Shown here: piece by piece, positions 8,000 through 17,885 of the stretch
How the letters are laid out: each line of letters begins with the position of its first letter
Numbering within the stretch: the first letter of the stretch is position 1
Assembly: GCF_902168065.1 (NCBI RefSeq)
Contig: NZ_LR655699.1
Span: 1 to 64,000 of the forward strand
Reading direction: 5' to 3'
DNA: 64,000 nt
Source: Mycobacterium tilburgii
GTDB lineage: Bacteria; Actinomycetota; Actinomycetes; Mycobacteriales; Mycobacteriaceae
Position numbers and translations under genes: made by a program
Notes under the pieces: generated by a model
What the model saw: only the letters and a program-made list of their open reading frames with translations
Databases searched by the model: none
Told to the model about the DNA's origin: nothing

Positions 8000-8824
8000 T
8001 CAGGGTGTTCTGAGGAACACGTCGTTGAGCGTGACGGTCCGGAGGTTCCGGTCGCGGATGATGTCGACCAGTTGCGAATACACGTGCGTGACTGGCAGGT
8101 GGTTGAGGTGCCCGATCACGATCGACTGGGGGGTGAAGTATTCGTCGGCCATCTTGAGGATGTATTCCTCGGTGATCAGCGTGGAGTCCGACAGCGAGCC
8201 CGACCACAGCGTGGGGACCGTGTAGCCGAGATAGGACGCGACGGCAACGACGGTGGCGTTGCGCTTGGCGTACGGCGGTCGGTAATATGGCTTTGCGCCG
8301 ATGCCGTAGGTCTTCTTCAGGAAGTCGTCGTTGCGTTTGAGTTCCTCGGCGACCTTGGTTTCCGACACCGAAGTCAGATCCGGGTGCGACCAGGTGTGGT
8401 TGCCGAGCTGGATCTGTCCCGATTCCACCAGCGGTCGCAGCAAATCCACATTGTCGGTCCAGGAGCTGTAGATGCCGTTTACGAAAAACGTCATCCGAAG
8501 ACCGGTGTCCTTGGCGAGCTGGGTATAGGCGCGCACGACGTCGCTGTTGACCCCGTCGTCCAGGGTGAGTGCGAGCAGGTCGCCATCGCCGGGGAGCTTC
8601 GTCAGCGCGCCTCCGCCGGGCAGTGGGATGCGGGCGCTGAGCGGCGGCGGCGGTAACAAGCCGGCGGGCGAGGAGGCCGCGGGCCCGGAGGTCGCGGCCG
8701 ACCCGAGCGACGCCTGGGCGAAGGTTCGGGGTTGCGGATCGACGATCAGGCGGGCCGCGCCGACGGTGGCGACCGCGGCCGCGGAGAGTGAGCCCAGGAA
8801 ACGGCGGCGCTTCATCTCCTCCAT
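8000..8824 (-). CDS. Tat-exported polysaccharide deacetylase (NodB family)
   Basis: A 274-residue secreted carbohydrate esterase family 4 enzyme, which removes N-acetyl groups from peptidoglycan or other polysaccharides. A twin-arginine signal (KRRRFLGSLSAAAVATVGAA) occupies residues 5-24. The catalytic motif TLDDGVNSD (about residues 86-94) supplies the base and metal Asp, and HTWSHPDL (about 143-150) the metal-binding H-x3-H. RPPYAKRN forms the groove motif. ATG at 8822-8824 follows a purine-rich run. The gene is intact between a pseudogene cluster and the esterase gene. Mycobacterial Rv1096 is of the same family; orthology is not claimed. Confidence 0.88.
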   Translation of the reverse strand: MEEMKRRRFLGSLSAAAVATVGAARLIVDPQPRTFAQASLGSAATSGPAASSPAGLLPPPPLSARIPLPGGGALTKLPGDGDLLALTLDDGVNSDVVRAYTQLAKDTGLRMTFFVNGIYSSWTDNVDLLRPLVESGQIQLGNHTWSHPDLTSVSETKVAEELKRNDDFLKKTYGIGAKPYYRPPYAKRNATVVAVASYLGYTVPTLWSGSLSDSTLITEEYILKMADEYFTPQSIVIGHLNHLPVTHVYSQLVDIIRDRNLRTVTLNDVFLRTP

Positions 8825-9019
8825 GACACGCCCCCATTTGCGGGGCGGTGGCGCGGCGGCGGGCCCGCGGTCGGGTTGCCTACCTTGCCAAACTTCGCAG
8901 CCACAGCAGCGAACCGTACCACCGCCGACGCCAATATGTCGGTTTCGTTACGGGAGGGTCAGCTGTGAATTTGCGGCGAAAACCGCGTAGAGCTGCGATG
9001 GTCTCGAGCCGGTCACGGA

Positions 9020-10387
9020 TCAGTGCGGCTCGCCGGGGCCCCGTTGCGGCAACGGGGTTGGCGTAACACCGGGCGTCCCCAGCGTCGCGGCGAGCCACGG
9101 CAGCGACGCTTCGAATGCCTGGGCGGCGAACGGCCAGTCGTGGTTGCCCGGCTGGGTCACCACCGCGCAGCTGATTCCGTTGGCCTTGGCGATGACACAC
9201 AGCGCGTGGGCGGCCGCGTCCTGGCCTTCCGGGTTGGCCGCGGTGGTACTGGCCAGGGTCGGGTCGGCGGCCTGCGCGACGTTGTGAGCGCCGGGCGGGG
9301 TGGGGATGTCGAACCATCCGGACACCCCAGTGTAGCGGCCGTGCCTGGTCATGACGGTGAGCGGATCGAATTCGATCCAGGCGGCGGTGTCACCGCCGAA
9401 CAGCTGGGCGATGGTCTGGTCCTTGCCGCCGATGTTGGGCCGGAGATCGCCGGCGATGTCGACGAATGCGCTGAACAACTCCGGGTGCATGGCGGCCAGG
9501 TTGACGGCGCAGGTACCGCCCATCGACCAGCCGGCGACACCCCAGTTCGCCCGGTCTGCGCTGACGCCGAAGTTGGACACCACGAACGGCACCACCTCTT
9601 TGGTCAGGTGGTCGGCCGCGTTGCCGCGGCGGCCGTTGACACACTCAGTGTCGTTGTCGAACGCGCCGGTGGCATCGGGGAACACGAAGACGGGCGCGAA
9701 ACCGTGATGGCGGGCGGCGAATCCGTCGATGGCGGTGAAGGCGCCACCCGGCCCGAGCCAGTCGGACGGCAAGTTGAACGCCGAGCCGATCATCATGACC
9801 GTCGGCAGCCGGGGTGGCGGGTTACTGTTGAACCACGCCGGGGGCAGGTAGACGAGTTCCTGCCGGTGCGGGAAGAGGGATTTGTCGGAATCGATGTTGA
9901 CGGGCACGACGACGCCCTTGTCCGGCTTGGTCCCGGCCACCTGCATGGCGGTGACCTGCAACCGGTCGATCTGATCGGGCAGCGGCCCGGACGTCACGTG
10001 GCTCCACGCGGCGAACACGGTGGGGAAGTAGCCGACCCACAGGTTCAAGGACATACCCGCGCACAACACGCACAGTGGAACCGACGCCACCGCCAGGGCC
10101 CGGCGCCACCAGCGTGCGCCCCGCCAGCCCAGCAGCAGGACCGCGGCGGTGACCCCGCTCATCGCGATCCACAGCCACAGCGATTTCGGTGCCGGGTCAC
10201 CGGCCACGCCGAGCGAGCCGATGTACCAATACGCCAATGCGGCGACGGCCACTCCGACGATCAGCGGCACCGGCAACGCGCGCCGCCGCCAGTCGATGAC
10301 GACCACGGCCACGAACAGCGCCAGCGCCTGCGTCGCAAGCGGCAGCCAGCCGTGCAGCAGGGACAGTTGTCCGACTAAGTGGGGCAA
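9020..10387 (-). CDS. Membrane-anchored esterase of the antigen 85/esterase D superfamily
   Basis: A 455-residue protein with about four N-terminal membrane helices (roughly residues 10-115) followed by an extracytoplasmic alpha/beta-hydrolase of the PF00756 esterase family, the fold of antigen 85. The nucleophile elbow is GWSMGGT at about residue 285; a candidate acid is the Asp of DIAGDL and the histidine is in QPGNHDWPF near residue 418. It probably acts on an envelope ester or mycolate-like substrate at the outer face of the membrane. The gene is intact; 188 bases separate it from the deacetylase gene downstream on the same strand. Confidence 0.85.
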   Translation of the reverse strand: MPHLVGQLSLLHGWLPLATQALALFVAVVVIDWRRRALPVPLIVGVAVAALAYWYIGSLGVAGDPAPKSLWLWIAMSGVTAAVLLLGWRGARWWRRALAVASVPLCVLCAGMSLNLWVGYFPTVFAAWSHVTSGPLPDQIDRLQVTAMQVAGTKPDKGVVVPVNIDSDKSLFPHRQELVYLPPAWFNSNPPPRLPTVMMIGSAFNLPSDWLGPGGAFTAIDGFAARHHGFAPVFVFPDATGAFDNDTECVNGRRGNAADHLTKEVVPFVVSNFGVSADRANWGVAGWSMGGTCAVNLAAMHPELFSAFVDIAGDLRPNIGGKDQTIAQLFGGDTAAWIEFDPLTVMTRHGRYTGVSGWFDIPTPPGAHNVAQAADPTLASTTAANPEGQDAAAHALCVIAKANGISCAVVTQPGNHDWPFAAQAFEASLPWLAATLGTPGVTPTPLPQRGPGEPH

Positions 10388-10431
10388 GCGAGCGGACCTC
10401 AGAAGCTATGAAACCCGGTAAGCCAGACCAA

Positions 10432-12699
10432 CTATCCCATATCGCCCGAACGGACCGCGCTCGCGAAAGACCGCAACCGCAAGCTGTTTGCGACGACGAA
10501 GACGCTGGAGAAGGCCATCGCGGCACCGGCCAGCATCGGGTTGAGTAGGCCCGCCGCCGCGAGCGGGATCGCGGCGACGTTGTAACCGAACGCCCAGAAC
10601 AGGTTCATCTTGATGACGGCCAGCGTCTTGCGGGACAGCCGGATCGCATCCACGGCGGCGCGCAGATCGCCGCACACCAGCGTCAGATCGGCGGCCTCGA
10701 TGGCCACGTCCGTCCCGGTGCCCATCGCCAGGCCCAGATCGGCGGTCGCCAATGCGGCGGCGTCGTTCACCCCGTCGCCGACCATCGCGACGACCTTGCC
10801 GTCGGACTGCAGGCGGGCAATGACGGCAACCTTGTCCGCGGGCAGCACCTCGGCGATGACGTGGGCGATCCGCAGCTCGCTGGCGATGCGGTCCGCCACG
10901 GTCTCGTTGTCGCCCGTGAGCAGGACAGGTGTGAGCCCGAGCCGCTTCAACTGCCGGACGGCCTCGGCGCTGGTGGGCTTGACGGTGTCGGCGATGACGA
11001 GGATCCCGCGGGCGCTGCCGTCCCACCCGACGACGACCGCGGTTTTGCCTTCGCTTTCGGCGCGACCCTTGACCGTGACCAGCTCGGGAATCAGCGCAGG
11101 GTCCAGGTACTGGGACCAGTCGGCCAGCAGGCTCTCCCGGCCGACGACGACAGTGTGACCGTCGACGACGCCGTGCAGGCCCTTGCCTTGCACATTGGTG
11201 AAACCTTCGACCGCGGGCAGCGCACCGAGCTCCGCGCCGGCGGCTTTCACGATCGCCTGGGCGACCGGGTGCTCGGAAGCGTACTCGACCGCTCCCGCGT
11301 AGCGCAACAGCGTCGCGCGGTCGACGCCGGGCGCGGTGACGACGTCGACAAGGTTCATCCTGCCGGTTGTCACGGTGCCGGTCTTGTCCAACACGATGGT
11401 GTCGACCGCCCGGGTGGATTCGAGCACCTCGGGTCCTTTGATCAGGATGCCGAGCTGAGCCGCACGGCCCGTTCCCACCAACAGCGCGGTCGGCGTGGCC
11501 AGCCCCAACGCGCACGGGCACGCGATGATCAGCACCGCCACCGCGGCCGAGAACGCGGCGGCGACACCGGACCCCGCAACGAGCCACCCCGCCAGGGTGG
11601 CCAGCCCGATCGCGACGACGATCGGAACGAAGACCCCGGAGACGCGGTCCGCGAGTCGCTGGACGCGGGCCTTCCCCGATTGCGCCGTTTCGACCATCCT
11701 GGCCATCTGCGCCAGCTGGGTGTCCGCGCCGACGCGGGTGGCCCGCACCACGAGGCGCCCACCAGCGTTGACGGTGGCGCCGGTGACGGCGTCGCCCTCG
11801 CCGACCTCGACCGGGACGGACTCGCCGGTCAGCATCGCGGCGTCGACGACCGACGAGCCGGACACGACGATCCCGTCGGTCGCGATTTTCTCACCGGGGC
11901 GCACCACGAACACGTCGTCGACCCGCAGCTGCTCGATCGGGATGCGCATTTCGGTGCCGTGCCGGTCGGGACGCAGTACCGCGACGTCCTTGGCGCCGAG
12001 CTCCAGCAGGACGTGCAGGGCCGCGCCGGTTCGCCGCTTGGCGCGCTTCTCGAAATACCGCCCGGCCAGAACAAACAGGGTCACCCCGGCGGCGACTTCG
12101 AGGTAGATGTTGCCGGTCGGGTCGCCAGGGGCGGCCGTCAACGTGAACCCGTGGTGCAGGTGCGAGTGGCCGGCCGTTCCGAAGAACAGGGCGTACAGCG
12201 ACCAGAGGAACGCCGATAGCGTGCCGATCGAAATCAGGGTGTCCATGGTGGCCGCGCGGTGCCTGAGGTTGGTCCAGGCGGCGGCGTGGAACGGCCAACC
12301 CGCCCACCCGACCACAGGCGCGGCCGGCGCAAGTGACACCCACTGCCAGTATGGGAACTGCAGCGCGGGGATCATCGCCATCGCGATCACCGGCGTCGCA
12401 AGTGCTATCGAGACGACCAGACGGGTGCGCAGCGACGCTAGTTCCAGCTCGTCGGCCGGGGCGGCGTGCTGGTCCGGTTGCGGCAGCAGGGCGGTGTATC
12501 CGGCCTTTTTGACCTGGTCGAGCAACATCTGCGGGTCGTATCCGGCCGGCACGGCGACGGTGGCGCGTTCGGTCGCGAAGTTCACGGCGGCGGTCACGCC
12601 ATCGAGGCTGTTGAGCGCTTTTTCCAGCCGGGCCGCGCAGGAGGCGCATGTCATGCCGCTGATGTTCAGCTCCAGGCTGCTGGCCGCGCTGGGTGTCAT
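10432..12699 (-). CDS. ctpB: Copper-type P1B ATPase CtpB
   Basis: A 755-residue heavy-metal-transporting P-type ATPase, closest in layout to mycobacterial CtpB/CtpA. The N-terminal metal-binding domain has [15 protein letters not shown] (Cys pair). Further on are the actuator TGES, the membrane ion motif CPCALGLA, the phosphorylation loop [12 protein letters not shown] in SEHPVAQ, and hinge GDGVNDAAA, followed by the terminal YN and MAxSS helices of Cu(I) pumps. It moves monovalent copper across the plasma membrane. The ATG at 12697-12699 is chosen because AGGAAGGAG lies 5 bases upstream; a longer open frame to 13197 has no such support. Confidence 0.92.
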   Translation of the reverse strand: MTPSAASSLELNISGMTCASCAARLEKALNSLDGVTAAVNFATERATVAVPAGYDPQMLLDQVKKAGYTALLPQPDQHAAPADELELASLRTRLVVSIALATPVIAMAMIPALQFPYWQWVSLAPAAPVVGWAGWPFHAAAWTNLRHRAATMDTLISIGTLSAFLWSLYALFFGTAGHSHLHHGFTLTAAPGDPTGNIYLEVAAGVTLFVLAGRYFEKRAKRRTGAALHVLLELGAKDVAVLRPDRHGTEMRIPIEQLRVDDVFVVRPGEKIATDGIVVSGSSVVDAAMLTGESVPVEVGEGDAVTGATVNAGGRLVVRATRVGADTQLAQMARMVETAQSGKARVQRLADRVSGVFVPIVVAIGLATLAGWLVAGSGVAAAFSAAVAVLIIACPCALGLATPTALLVGTGRAAQLGILIKGPEVLESTRAVDTIVLDKTGTVTTGRMNLVDVVTAPGVDRATLLRYAGAVEYASEHPVAQAIVKAAGAELGALPAVEGFTNVQGKGLHGVVDGHTVVVGRESLLADWSQYLDPALIPELVTVKGRAESEGKTAVVVGWDGSARGILVIADTVKPTSAEAVRQLKRLGLTPVLLTGDNETVADRIASELRIAHVIAEVLPADKVAVIARLQSDGKVVAMVGDGVNDAAALATADLGLAMGTGTDVAIEAADLTLVCGDLRAAVDAIRLSRKTLAVIKMNLFWAFGYNVAAIPLAAAGLLNPMLAGAAMAFSSVFVVANSLRLRSFASAVRSGDMG

Positions 12700-12713
12700 G
12701 GCACTCCTTCCTA

Positions 12714-12728
12714 TACCCCCTGGGGGTA
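12714..12728. promoter_or_regulatory. CsoR/RicR-like copper operator upstream of ctpB
   Basis: TACCCCC-T-GGGGGTA is a perfect 15-base palindrome 14 bases upstream of the ctpB start. Palindromic C-tract/G-tract sites flanked by TA are the known binding sites of CsoR-family copper repressors. It lies just downstream of a good promoter, so a bound repressor would block transcription until Cu(I) releases it. No csoR gene was seen in the window. Confidence 0.7.
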
Positions 12729-12742
12729 AGTTGACTAGCTCT

Positions 12743-12771
12743 CTTATACACTCGCAGGGTGCGCGCGCCAA
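12743..12771 (-). promoter_or_regulatory. Sigma-70-type promoter of ctpB
   Basis: On the minus strand TTGGCG (12766-12771) and TATAAG (12743-12748) are separated by exactly 17 bases. The expected start of transcription is 10-20 bases before the palindromic operator, giving a short leader. Inferred from pattern. Confidence 0.55.
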
Positions 12772-12860
12772 CAATCCGCGTCTCCCGATACCGAACGATT
12801 GTGCCTGTCCGCCGTAGGCGGGTGAGCGGCCGGTCAGGGCTGCGACAGCAACAACAGCAC

Positions 12861-13721
12861 CTACCCGTCCGGAGACGGTTCGGGGAAGTCGCTCAGATCG
12901 AAGCCGTAGTACTCGCGTTCGGTCGGGGTGATGGTGTCGATGACCTTGCCTGGTGGCATCCGCCGGTAGTCGCCCGGGTGGTCGGTATCGGCCACGGTCA
13001 TGGCGGGCAACGCGGCGATGGTGCGCTGTTCTTGAAACCACATTACGCCCAACGGGATACCGACGATTGCGTACATCATCAGCAGCAAGACGAGCACCGG
13101 TTCCCACGCGATCTCCCAGCCGAGCCGGCGTTGCGACATCGGCAGGTCTTCCAGTCGCACATCCAACTGACGGCGCCCGAGGCGAAAGACGTACCACGCC
13201 AAGATGCGGGCCACTACCATGCAGCTCAGGATGATCAGGCCTATGATGCCCGACACCCGGAAATAGAACGTGCTGTCACCCTGATTGGTCGTCGCGGCCA
13301 ACATCACCGCTGGGATCGGCGCGGTGATCAGCAGCAGCAAGGCGTAGGACGGGTGGCTGGTCAGGTAGGGATACGTCACGGTCCAGGCGCGGTTGGCCCC
13401 GTACACGGTCACGGGGCCGATGTCGGCGTGCACCATCGGCCTCCACGGACCTTCCACCACCTGCGGCCGGACCAGTGAGCGCACGAACAGGAAACCGAAG
13501 ATCACCGAGACGACGAGGGAGCCCCAAAACGCCCCGTCGAGCCGTTCGCCCGTCCCCGGCACGCCGAATGCCCCGTGAATATCGATGACTTTGCCGATGA
13601 AGAAGGTCAGCGGCATCACGAAGAACAGCTCGGTCAGCCAGATCGGAATAGGCTGCGGAATGCGCGAGCCGATTCGGTCAAATGCCAGGATGCGTTGCCA
13701 GATTAACCTAAGGACGCCCAT
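12861..13721 (-). CDS. Conserved multi-spanning membrane protein
   Basis: 286 residues with about five or six hydrophobic segments: residues 27-45 ([18 protein letters not shown]), 65-80, 125-142 ([18 protein letters not shown]), 155-178 and 208-228 ([19 protein letters not shown]). Both ends are soluble; the C-terminal tail is acidic ([12 protein letters not shown]). No motif that I can tie to a transporter or enzyme family is visible. It is intact and upstream of ctpB on the same strand, but 161 bases including the ctpB promoter separate them, so a shared transcript is not required. Confidence 0.7.
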   Translation of the reverse strand: MGVLRLIWQRILAFDRIGSRIPQPIPIWLTELFFVMPLTFFIGKVIDIHGAFGVPGTGERLDGAFWGSLVVSVIFGFLFVRSLVRPQVVEGPWRPMVHADIGPVTVYGANRAWTVTYPYLTSHPSYALLLLITAPIPAVMLAATTNQGDSTFYFRVSGIIGLIILSCMVVARILAWYVFRLGRRQLDVRLEDLPMSQRRLGWEIAWEPVLVLLLMMYAIVGIPLGVMWFQEQRTIAALPAMTVADTDHPGDYRRMPPGKVIDTITPTEREYYGFDLSDFPEPSPDG

Positions 13722-13999
13722 AGCGGTGCATATTAACTGGGAATTGTCGCGATACGACCGTGTTCGGAGGCATTGCCGACAAACGCGATATGCCGCCCAC
13801 TCACCGACCTGCCGGAGCCGGACGGCGCCCCGGTCGGCGTCCCCGGGAAGCGGAATGATGCTGTTGCTGCGGCGGATCGATCAGTTTGCTTGGTCGCGGT
13901 GTCCTGCCGCCGTTTCGTGTCCTCGCCCGGCTGGGCCCACACGTCGCGGCATGGCCCGATCGGGCGGGTCTACGCTGCCCGATAGCGGAAGGAGACACC

Positions 14000-14293
14000 A
14001 TGACTGTCGTCATCGTCAACGCCGGACCTCACCAGGTGAGTCGATCGGTCGAGGTCGCCGCGCCAGCCGCGGAGCTTTACGAATTGGTCGCCGACCCGCG
14101 ACGGCATTCCGAGCTGGACGGGTCAGGCACGGTTCGCGGCAACATCACGGCACCCGCGGTCCTGACGGAGGGCTCGAAATTCTCGACCAGCATGAAGATG
14201 CTGGGTCTGCCGTATCGCATCACCAGTACGGTGACGGCGCTCAAGCCGCACGAGTTGATCGAATGGCGCCATCCGCTCGGGCTGGATCTATGA
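14000..14293 (+). pseudogene. SRPBCC (START-like) protein, truncated
   Basis: From ATG 14000 (GGAAGGAG upstream) the frame gives [36 protein letters not shown] and [11 protein letters not shown], the first two thirds of a polyketide-cyclase/START-like hydrophobic-ligand-binding protein. The family normally has about 150 residues; here the frame stops after 97, where the sequence joins a membrane-protein fragment (from about 14285). The loss of the C-terminal helix that closes the cavity suggests no function. Confidence 0.65.
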
Positions 14294-14604
14294 TTTCCTC
14301 AGCTTCACTAGCTTCACTGCCGTCGCGCGCATTGGGCACGATGGAATCATCGCCGCCATTCTCATTGCGCTGTACCCGATTTGGCCGCGCGTGTCGGCGC
14401 TCGGCAGCGCGTGGCGATCGTGCTGTTCCTGGGGACGCTGAGCTTTCTGTTCACCACGCCGGGCGTGGTCGCGCCGGATTGCCGGTGCTGTCGGCACTGC
14501 CGAGTCAATTTCTGCTCAAAGACCTAGTGCTGATCGGCGTGGCGTTATGGACGCTCGGCGAGGCGCTACGCAAACAGCGTTCCGCGGACCAGCCTCTTGG
14601 CTGA
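14285..14604 (+). pseudogene. DUF417 (YkgB/RclC-like) membrane protein, 3' part
   Basis: Two frames combine into FLSFTSFTAVARIG...IAAILIALYPIWPRVSALGS, then FLFTTPGVV, GLPVLSALPSQFLLKDLVLI followed by GVALWTLGEAL. This is the C-terminal portion of the DUF417 inner-membrane family, which includes the reactive-chlorine resistance protein RclC. The first helices are missing and at least two frameshifts occur (near 14420 and 14475). Its end overlaps the opposite-strand TetR pseudogene by about 39 bases. Confidence 0.55.
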
Positions 14605-15182
14605 GCTCATCGCGGCCCGGTAGGTCTGCGGCCGCAGGATGTCCGCCTGCTCCGACAGACTCCGGGCCAGCGCGCAGATGGCCGCCACCGCCGACCGTGC
14701 GTCGGTCTCGGTGGACAGGCCGCCGCGCTTGCCGGCATCGGCGACGATTTCGGCGATGACGTCGCGCAACGTCTTGGATCCTGTGTAATCGGTTGCACCA
14801 AGGCCGAATTGGGCCGTGCTGCCGGCGCGCAGTGCGCGCAGGAAGCCGATCAGGTAAGGATAGTCGCGGATCAACCGAACGGACTTGTCCAGCACGGCGT
14901 CGATCCGGTCGGCGGCGTGGTCGTGGTGCGTGGCGGCCGCGCGCAGCCGCGGCGCGACGATCGCCTCGATCTCCTCGCCGGTCGCCGCCAGCAGCTCCGA
15001 CTTCGTCGGAAAATAGAAAATAGTGGTACAGGCTGCCCGCTGGTCATGCCCGCCGTCCGGACGATCTCTCGGATGGTGGCTCGCGAGTAGCCGACCTCGG
15101 CCACGCAGCGCATGGCGGCGGTGGTGATCCGTCGTCGGGTCTGTTGACCATCCGCACCGATCGGACTGCCCAGCGTCGTCAC
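14566..15182 (-). pseudogene. TetR-family regulator with one frameshift
   Basis: The N-terminal frame (MTTLGSPIGADGQQTRRRIT) has the helix-turn-helix YSRATIREIVRTAGMTSG; a frameshift near 15030, in the conserved SLYHYFPTKSEL region, moves the reading into IFYFPTKSELLAATGEEIEA and on through an uninterrupted ligand domain to LVRGTLFA at 14566. A single indel therefore inactivates an otherwise complete 200-residue repressor. This is the least damaged regulator pseudogene here, and a sequencing error would restore it. Confidence 0.75.
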
Positions 15183-15206
15183 GTGTCGTAGGGGCGACGC
15201 AGCCGA

Positions 15207-15524
15207 TTACCGCGCCGAATCCGCCAGATGCGCCTGCGCCCGGATCAGGTAGTAATCGACCGTGAGGCTTTCGCCGAGGCGCCACCCGCGCCACCTGGCC
15301 AGCGGGCACAACCCCGCGCCGACCGCGATGCCGGCCAGTTCGCCGTACGGTGCGAGGCCGCAACGGGAGAGCAGCACCATCGTTCCGCTGGCGGCCACCG
15401 CTGGCGTCGCATATAGCGTGTTGCCGCCGAAGATCACCGGCGTGCGGTGCACCGCCAGATCCCGCAGCGCTCCACCACCGACGGCGCTCACAGTGCCCAG
15501 TAAAACCGCGGGGAACCAAGACAA
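15207..15524 (-). pseudogene. TRIC/UPF0126 channel, C-terminal repeat only
   Basis: GTVSAVGGGALRDLAVHRTP followed by VIFGGNTLYATPAVAASGT matches the second repeat of the bacterial TRIC (UPF0126, YadS-like) cation-channel family, with the conserved GGGxxRD motif. About 105 residues remain against about 205 for the family; the first three helices are missing. No credible start codon with a ribosome site is seen. It directly follows the TetR pseudogene on the same strand. Confidence 0.6.
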
Positions 15525-15554
15525 GTCTTACAACGCACGCCGTCGTCGGTCGAC

Positions 15555-16270
15555 GTGCGCGCCAATCGTGTCACGGATCCCCAGTGGGCCAGCACTTTAC
15601 GACCCGGCTGGCAGCGCCGGCGCATCGAGAACTTCCAAATCCCTGATCGCCGGTGGCCAGTCATCGGAGGATCTGGTCGCCGACGCCTGGACGAGTATCA
15701 CCCGCAAGCTGCCGTGATGCGCCACGACGGCGACGGCACGACGGATCCGGCCCAGCGCGGCCGCGACATCAAGCTGGCGGACTTCGACAAGATGGGAGGA
15801 GCTCGGGGCTCGGGTCGACGACGTCGTGACCGACCGGGCCACCGCCGAGGCGCTCAAACCGCGGTACGGCTATTTCTGCAAACGCCCGTGCTTTCACGAC
15901 GAGTATCTGCAGGCGTTCAACCGCGACAACGTGACGCTGGTCGACACCCGGTCGAGGCGTGCAGTGCATCACCGAGTCCGGTGGTCGTGGTCGACGACCT
16001 ACGAGCTGGACTGCCTCATCTTCGACACCGGCTTCAAGGGGGGCACTGACCATTGCCGTCGCACCGGGTTCGAACTGATCGGCCGCGACGGCATAACACT
16101 CACCGAGCGGCGGCGCGACGGTGTCCGCACCTTCCAGGGCCTGTGCGCCAACGGTTTTCCGAATTGCTTCATCGAGAGCATCGCCCAGGACGGGTTGACG
16201 GTGAACTTCCCGTATCTGGACAAATGGACCTTGTTGTGCGCGATACCACAAGCTCGGTTCTCACGGCGTT
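15555..16270 (+). pseudogene. Baeyer-Villiger/flavin monooxygenase, 3' part
   Basis: Several frames give [29 protein letters not shown] text, [71 protein letters not shown] and HGFPNCF-like GFPNCFIESIAQ. These are the C-terminal landmarks of type I Baeyer-Villiger monooxygenases (FAD/NADPH ketone oxidation), including the late ATG-type dinucleotide motif. The N-terminal FAD-binding half is absent, and at least four frameshifts are needed. Confidence 0.7.
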
Positions 16271-16625
16271 AACTTTGCTGCTGCACACTTGTAAAACAGC
16301 TGCGGTGCAATGTATGTGAAGTCGGCTGACTAGGTCGATAGGAGAGGAGGGGTTGACACTGTGGTGACACTGCAGACTTTGATCAACCAGGGCTCTACCA
16401 ACCTCGACGTAGTGGCCCCCATCAAGGAGCGCGCGTGTGGCGCGCTGCAGGCAGTCCTGAGGAGCAGGTCACGCGAGCAGGCTGGTGAGGTTCGGGTCAT
16501 GGCTCGAGGCGCGGAGCGCTGCTGACGCCCTGACCGGGTCGATAGAATCGCCGGCGGTGCCGCGGTCTCGTTGGCCCTACGCTGGCTGGCGATGGGAGTT
16601 TCGACGTGCCCCCGAGCGGATCTCG
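16271..16625 (+). other. Intergenic region with a possible small frame
   Basis: No recognisable gene. A frame from GTG 16361/16364 to TGA 16523-16525 (about 54 residues, starting VTLQTLINQGSTNLDVVAPI) follows a purine-rich GGAGAGGAGGGG at 16340-16352; I do not recognise the product, and it may be a remnant. Nothing else identified. Confidence 0.3.
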
Positions 16626-17369
16626 GTGACGGTCGGCGTCGTTTGCGCCATCCCGCAGGAGTGGGATTATCTGCGCAGCATTCTGTCGATCGATCATCAC
16701 GAGCGGATCGCACACCTCGGCTTTGACGTCGGCACACTGGGCGCGCACCCGGTGGTGTTGGCGGCGGCGGGGATGTGCAAGGTCAACTCCGGATTGGTCG
16801 CGACCTTGCTTGCCGACCGATTCGGTTACCGGCCAATCGTTTTCACCGGTGTTGCAGGGGGATTGGATCCGCAGCTACGCTCGGTGACATCGTCGTCGCC
16901 GATCGCGTGGTGCAGCACGACTCGGGGGTCATCGAGGACGCGCGATTGCGCGCCCTATCAGCCCGGGCACATCCCGTTCATCAACCCGACCGAACGGTTT
17001 GGTTACCCCGTCGAACCCGGGCTTCTCGGCCGCGTGCAACGCCACCTCGCGGGGTTCACCCTGCCGGACCTGCCCGCTGCGGCGGGCGGCACCGGGGTGG
17101 CGCCGCGGGTCGCGTACGGGACGGTCCTAAGTGGCGATCAATATCTGCACTGCGAAGCCACCCGTAACCGGCTGCACGACGAATTCGGTGCCCTGGCCAT
17201 CGAAATGGAGGGCGGTGCACTGGCGCAGGTGTGCGAGGTGTTCGCGATTCCGTGGCTGGTGATCCGCGCACTGTCCGACCTGGCCGGCGTCGACTTCAAC
17301 CTGTTCGCCGAGGCGATCGCGAACAGCTCGGCGCGGGTGCTGCTGTACCTGTTGCCGGCGCTGGGCTGA
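16626..17369 (+). CDS. MTA/SAH nucleosidase-like phosphorylase (Rv0091-like)
   Basis: A 247-codon frame of the PNP/Pfs nucleosidase family, which hydrolyses methylthioadenosine and S-adenosylhomocysteine in methionine salvage. It opens with [18 protein letters not shown] and has [20 protein letters not shown] and [13 protein letters not shown], then RALSDLAG with the catalytic Asp. Residues about 84-108 ([10 protein letters not shown]...) do not fit the family, but the +1 frame of the same DNA does ([20 protein letters not shown]). Two compensating frameshifts thus bracket a scrambled segment. The frame stays open, but activity is doubtful. GTG start by alignment. Confidence 0.75.
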   Translation: MTVGVVCAIPQEWDYLRSILSIDHHERIAHLGFDVGTLGAHPVVLAAAGMCKVNSGLVATLLADRFGYRPIVFTGVAGGLDPQLRSVTSSSPIAWCSTTRGSSRTRDCAPYQPGHIPFINPTERFGYPVEPGLLGRVQRHLAGFTLPDLPAAAGGTGVAPRVAYGTVLSGDQYLHCEATRNRLHDEFGALAIEMEGGALAQVCEVFAIPWLVIRALSDLAGVDFNLFAEAIANSSARVLLYLLPALG

Positions 17370-17384
17370 CCGGGCTGTCGCCGG

Positions 17385-17885
17385 CCGCGCGTTCGCGTTC
17401 CCGCCGCCGCGCCGGGAAGCCCGCAAATTGGCGACGTTGCCGCACTTCTTCGCGTTGCACCACACCCCCGCTGTTGTTCTTGGAGCGGTTGTAGAGGGAG
17501 GTGCCGCACGGGTCGTTGTGACATTGCTTGAGCCGTCGCCAGGTGTCGGCCTGCTGGCCCAGCAGAATCTCACCCCACAGCGCTGAGGCCAGCCAGCGCC
17601 AGCCACTGCCCGCGGGGTCCAGGCGCACCTGGCCGGCTGCGGACAACGCGAACGACGCGGTAATCGAATGCGGGCCCGGCCCGGCGGGTTCTTCCCGGCG
17701 CACCAACTGCGCGACGGTGTCGCGCAGCGTGCGCAGTTTCGGCAGATCCGCCGCGGACAGCCGCGGTGGTCCGACGGGCACGCCGCGACGGCGCCGTCGA
17801 CCCAGTGCTGCGCGAGTGCGAGGTCGGCCAGCAGGTCCGGACCGTAGCGGGCCGACTCGGTTGCCGCGCTCGCGGTTCAGGCATC
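17385..17885 (-). pseudogene. CGNR zinc-finger (ABATE/DUF1470) protein
   Basis: Pieces YGPDLLADLALAQHWVDGAV, LRTLRDTVAQLVRRE, SGWRWLASALWGEILL and, across a frame change, CHNDPCGTSLYNRSKNNSG then WCNAKKCGNVANLRASR. This is the stress-associated ABATE domain with its C-terminal CGNR zinc-binding motif (here CGNV), a family of putative transcriptional regulators. At least three frameshifts. The N-terminus is lost where it abuts the divergent SDR fragment, and the Arg of CGNR has changed to Val. Confidence 0.65.

Noticed and set aside
12700..13197. Longer N-terminus for CtpB (start at 13197)
   Set aside because: It would run through the promoter and copper palindrome; the 12699 ATG has a strong ribosome site and matches the family start.
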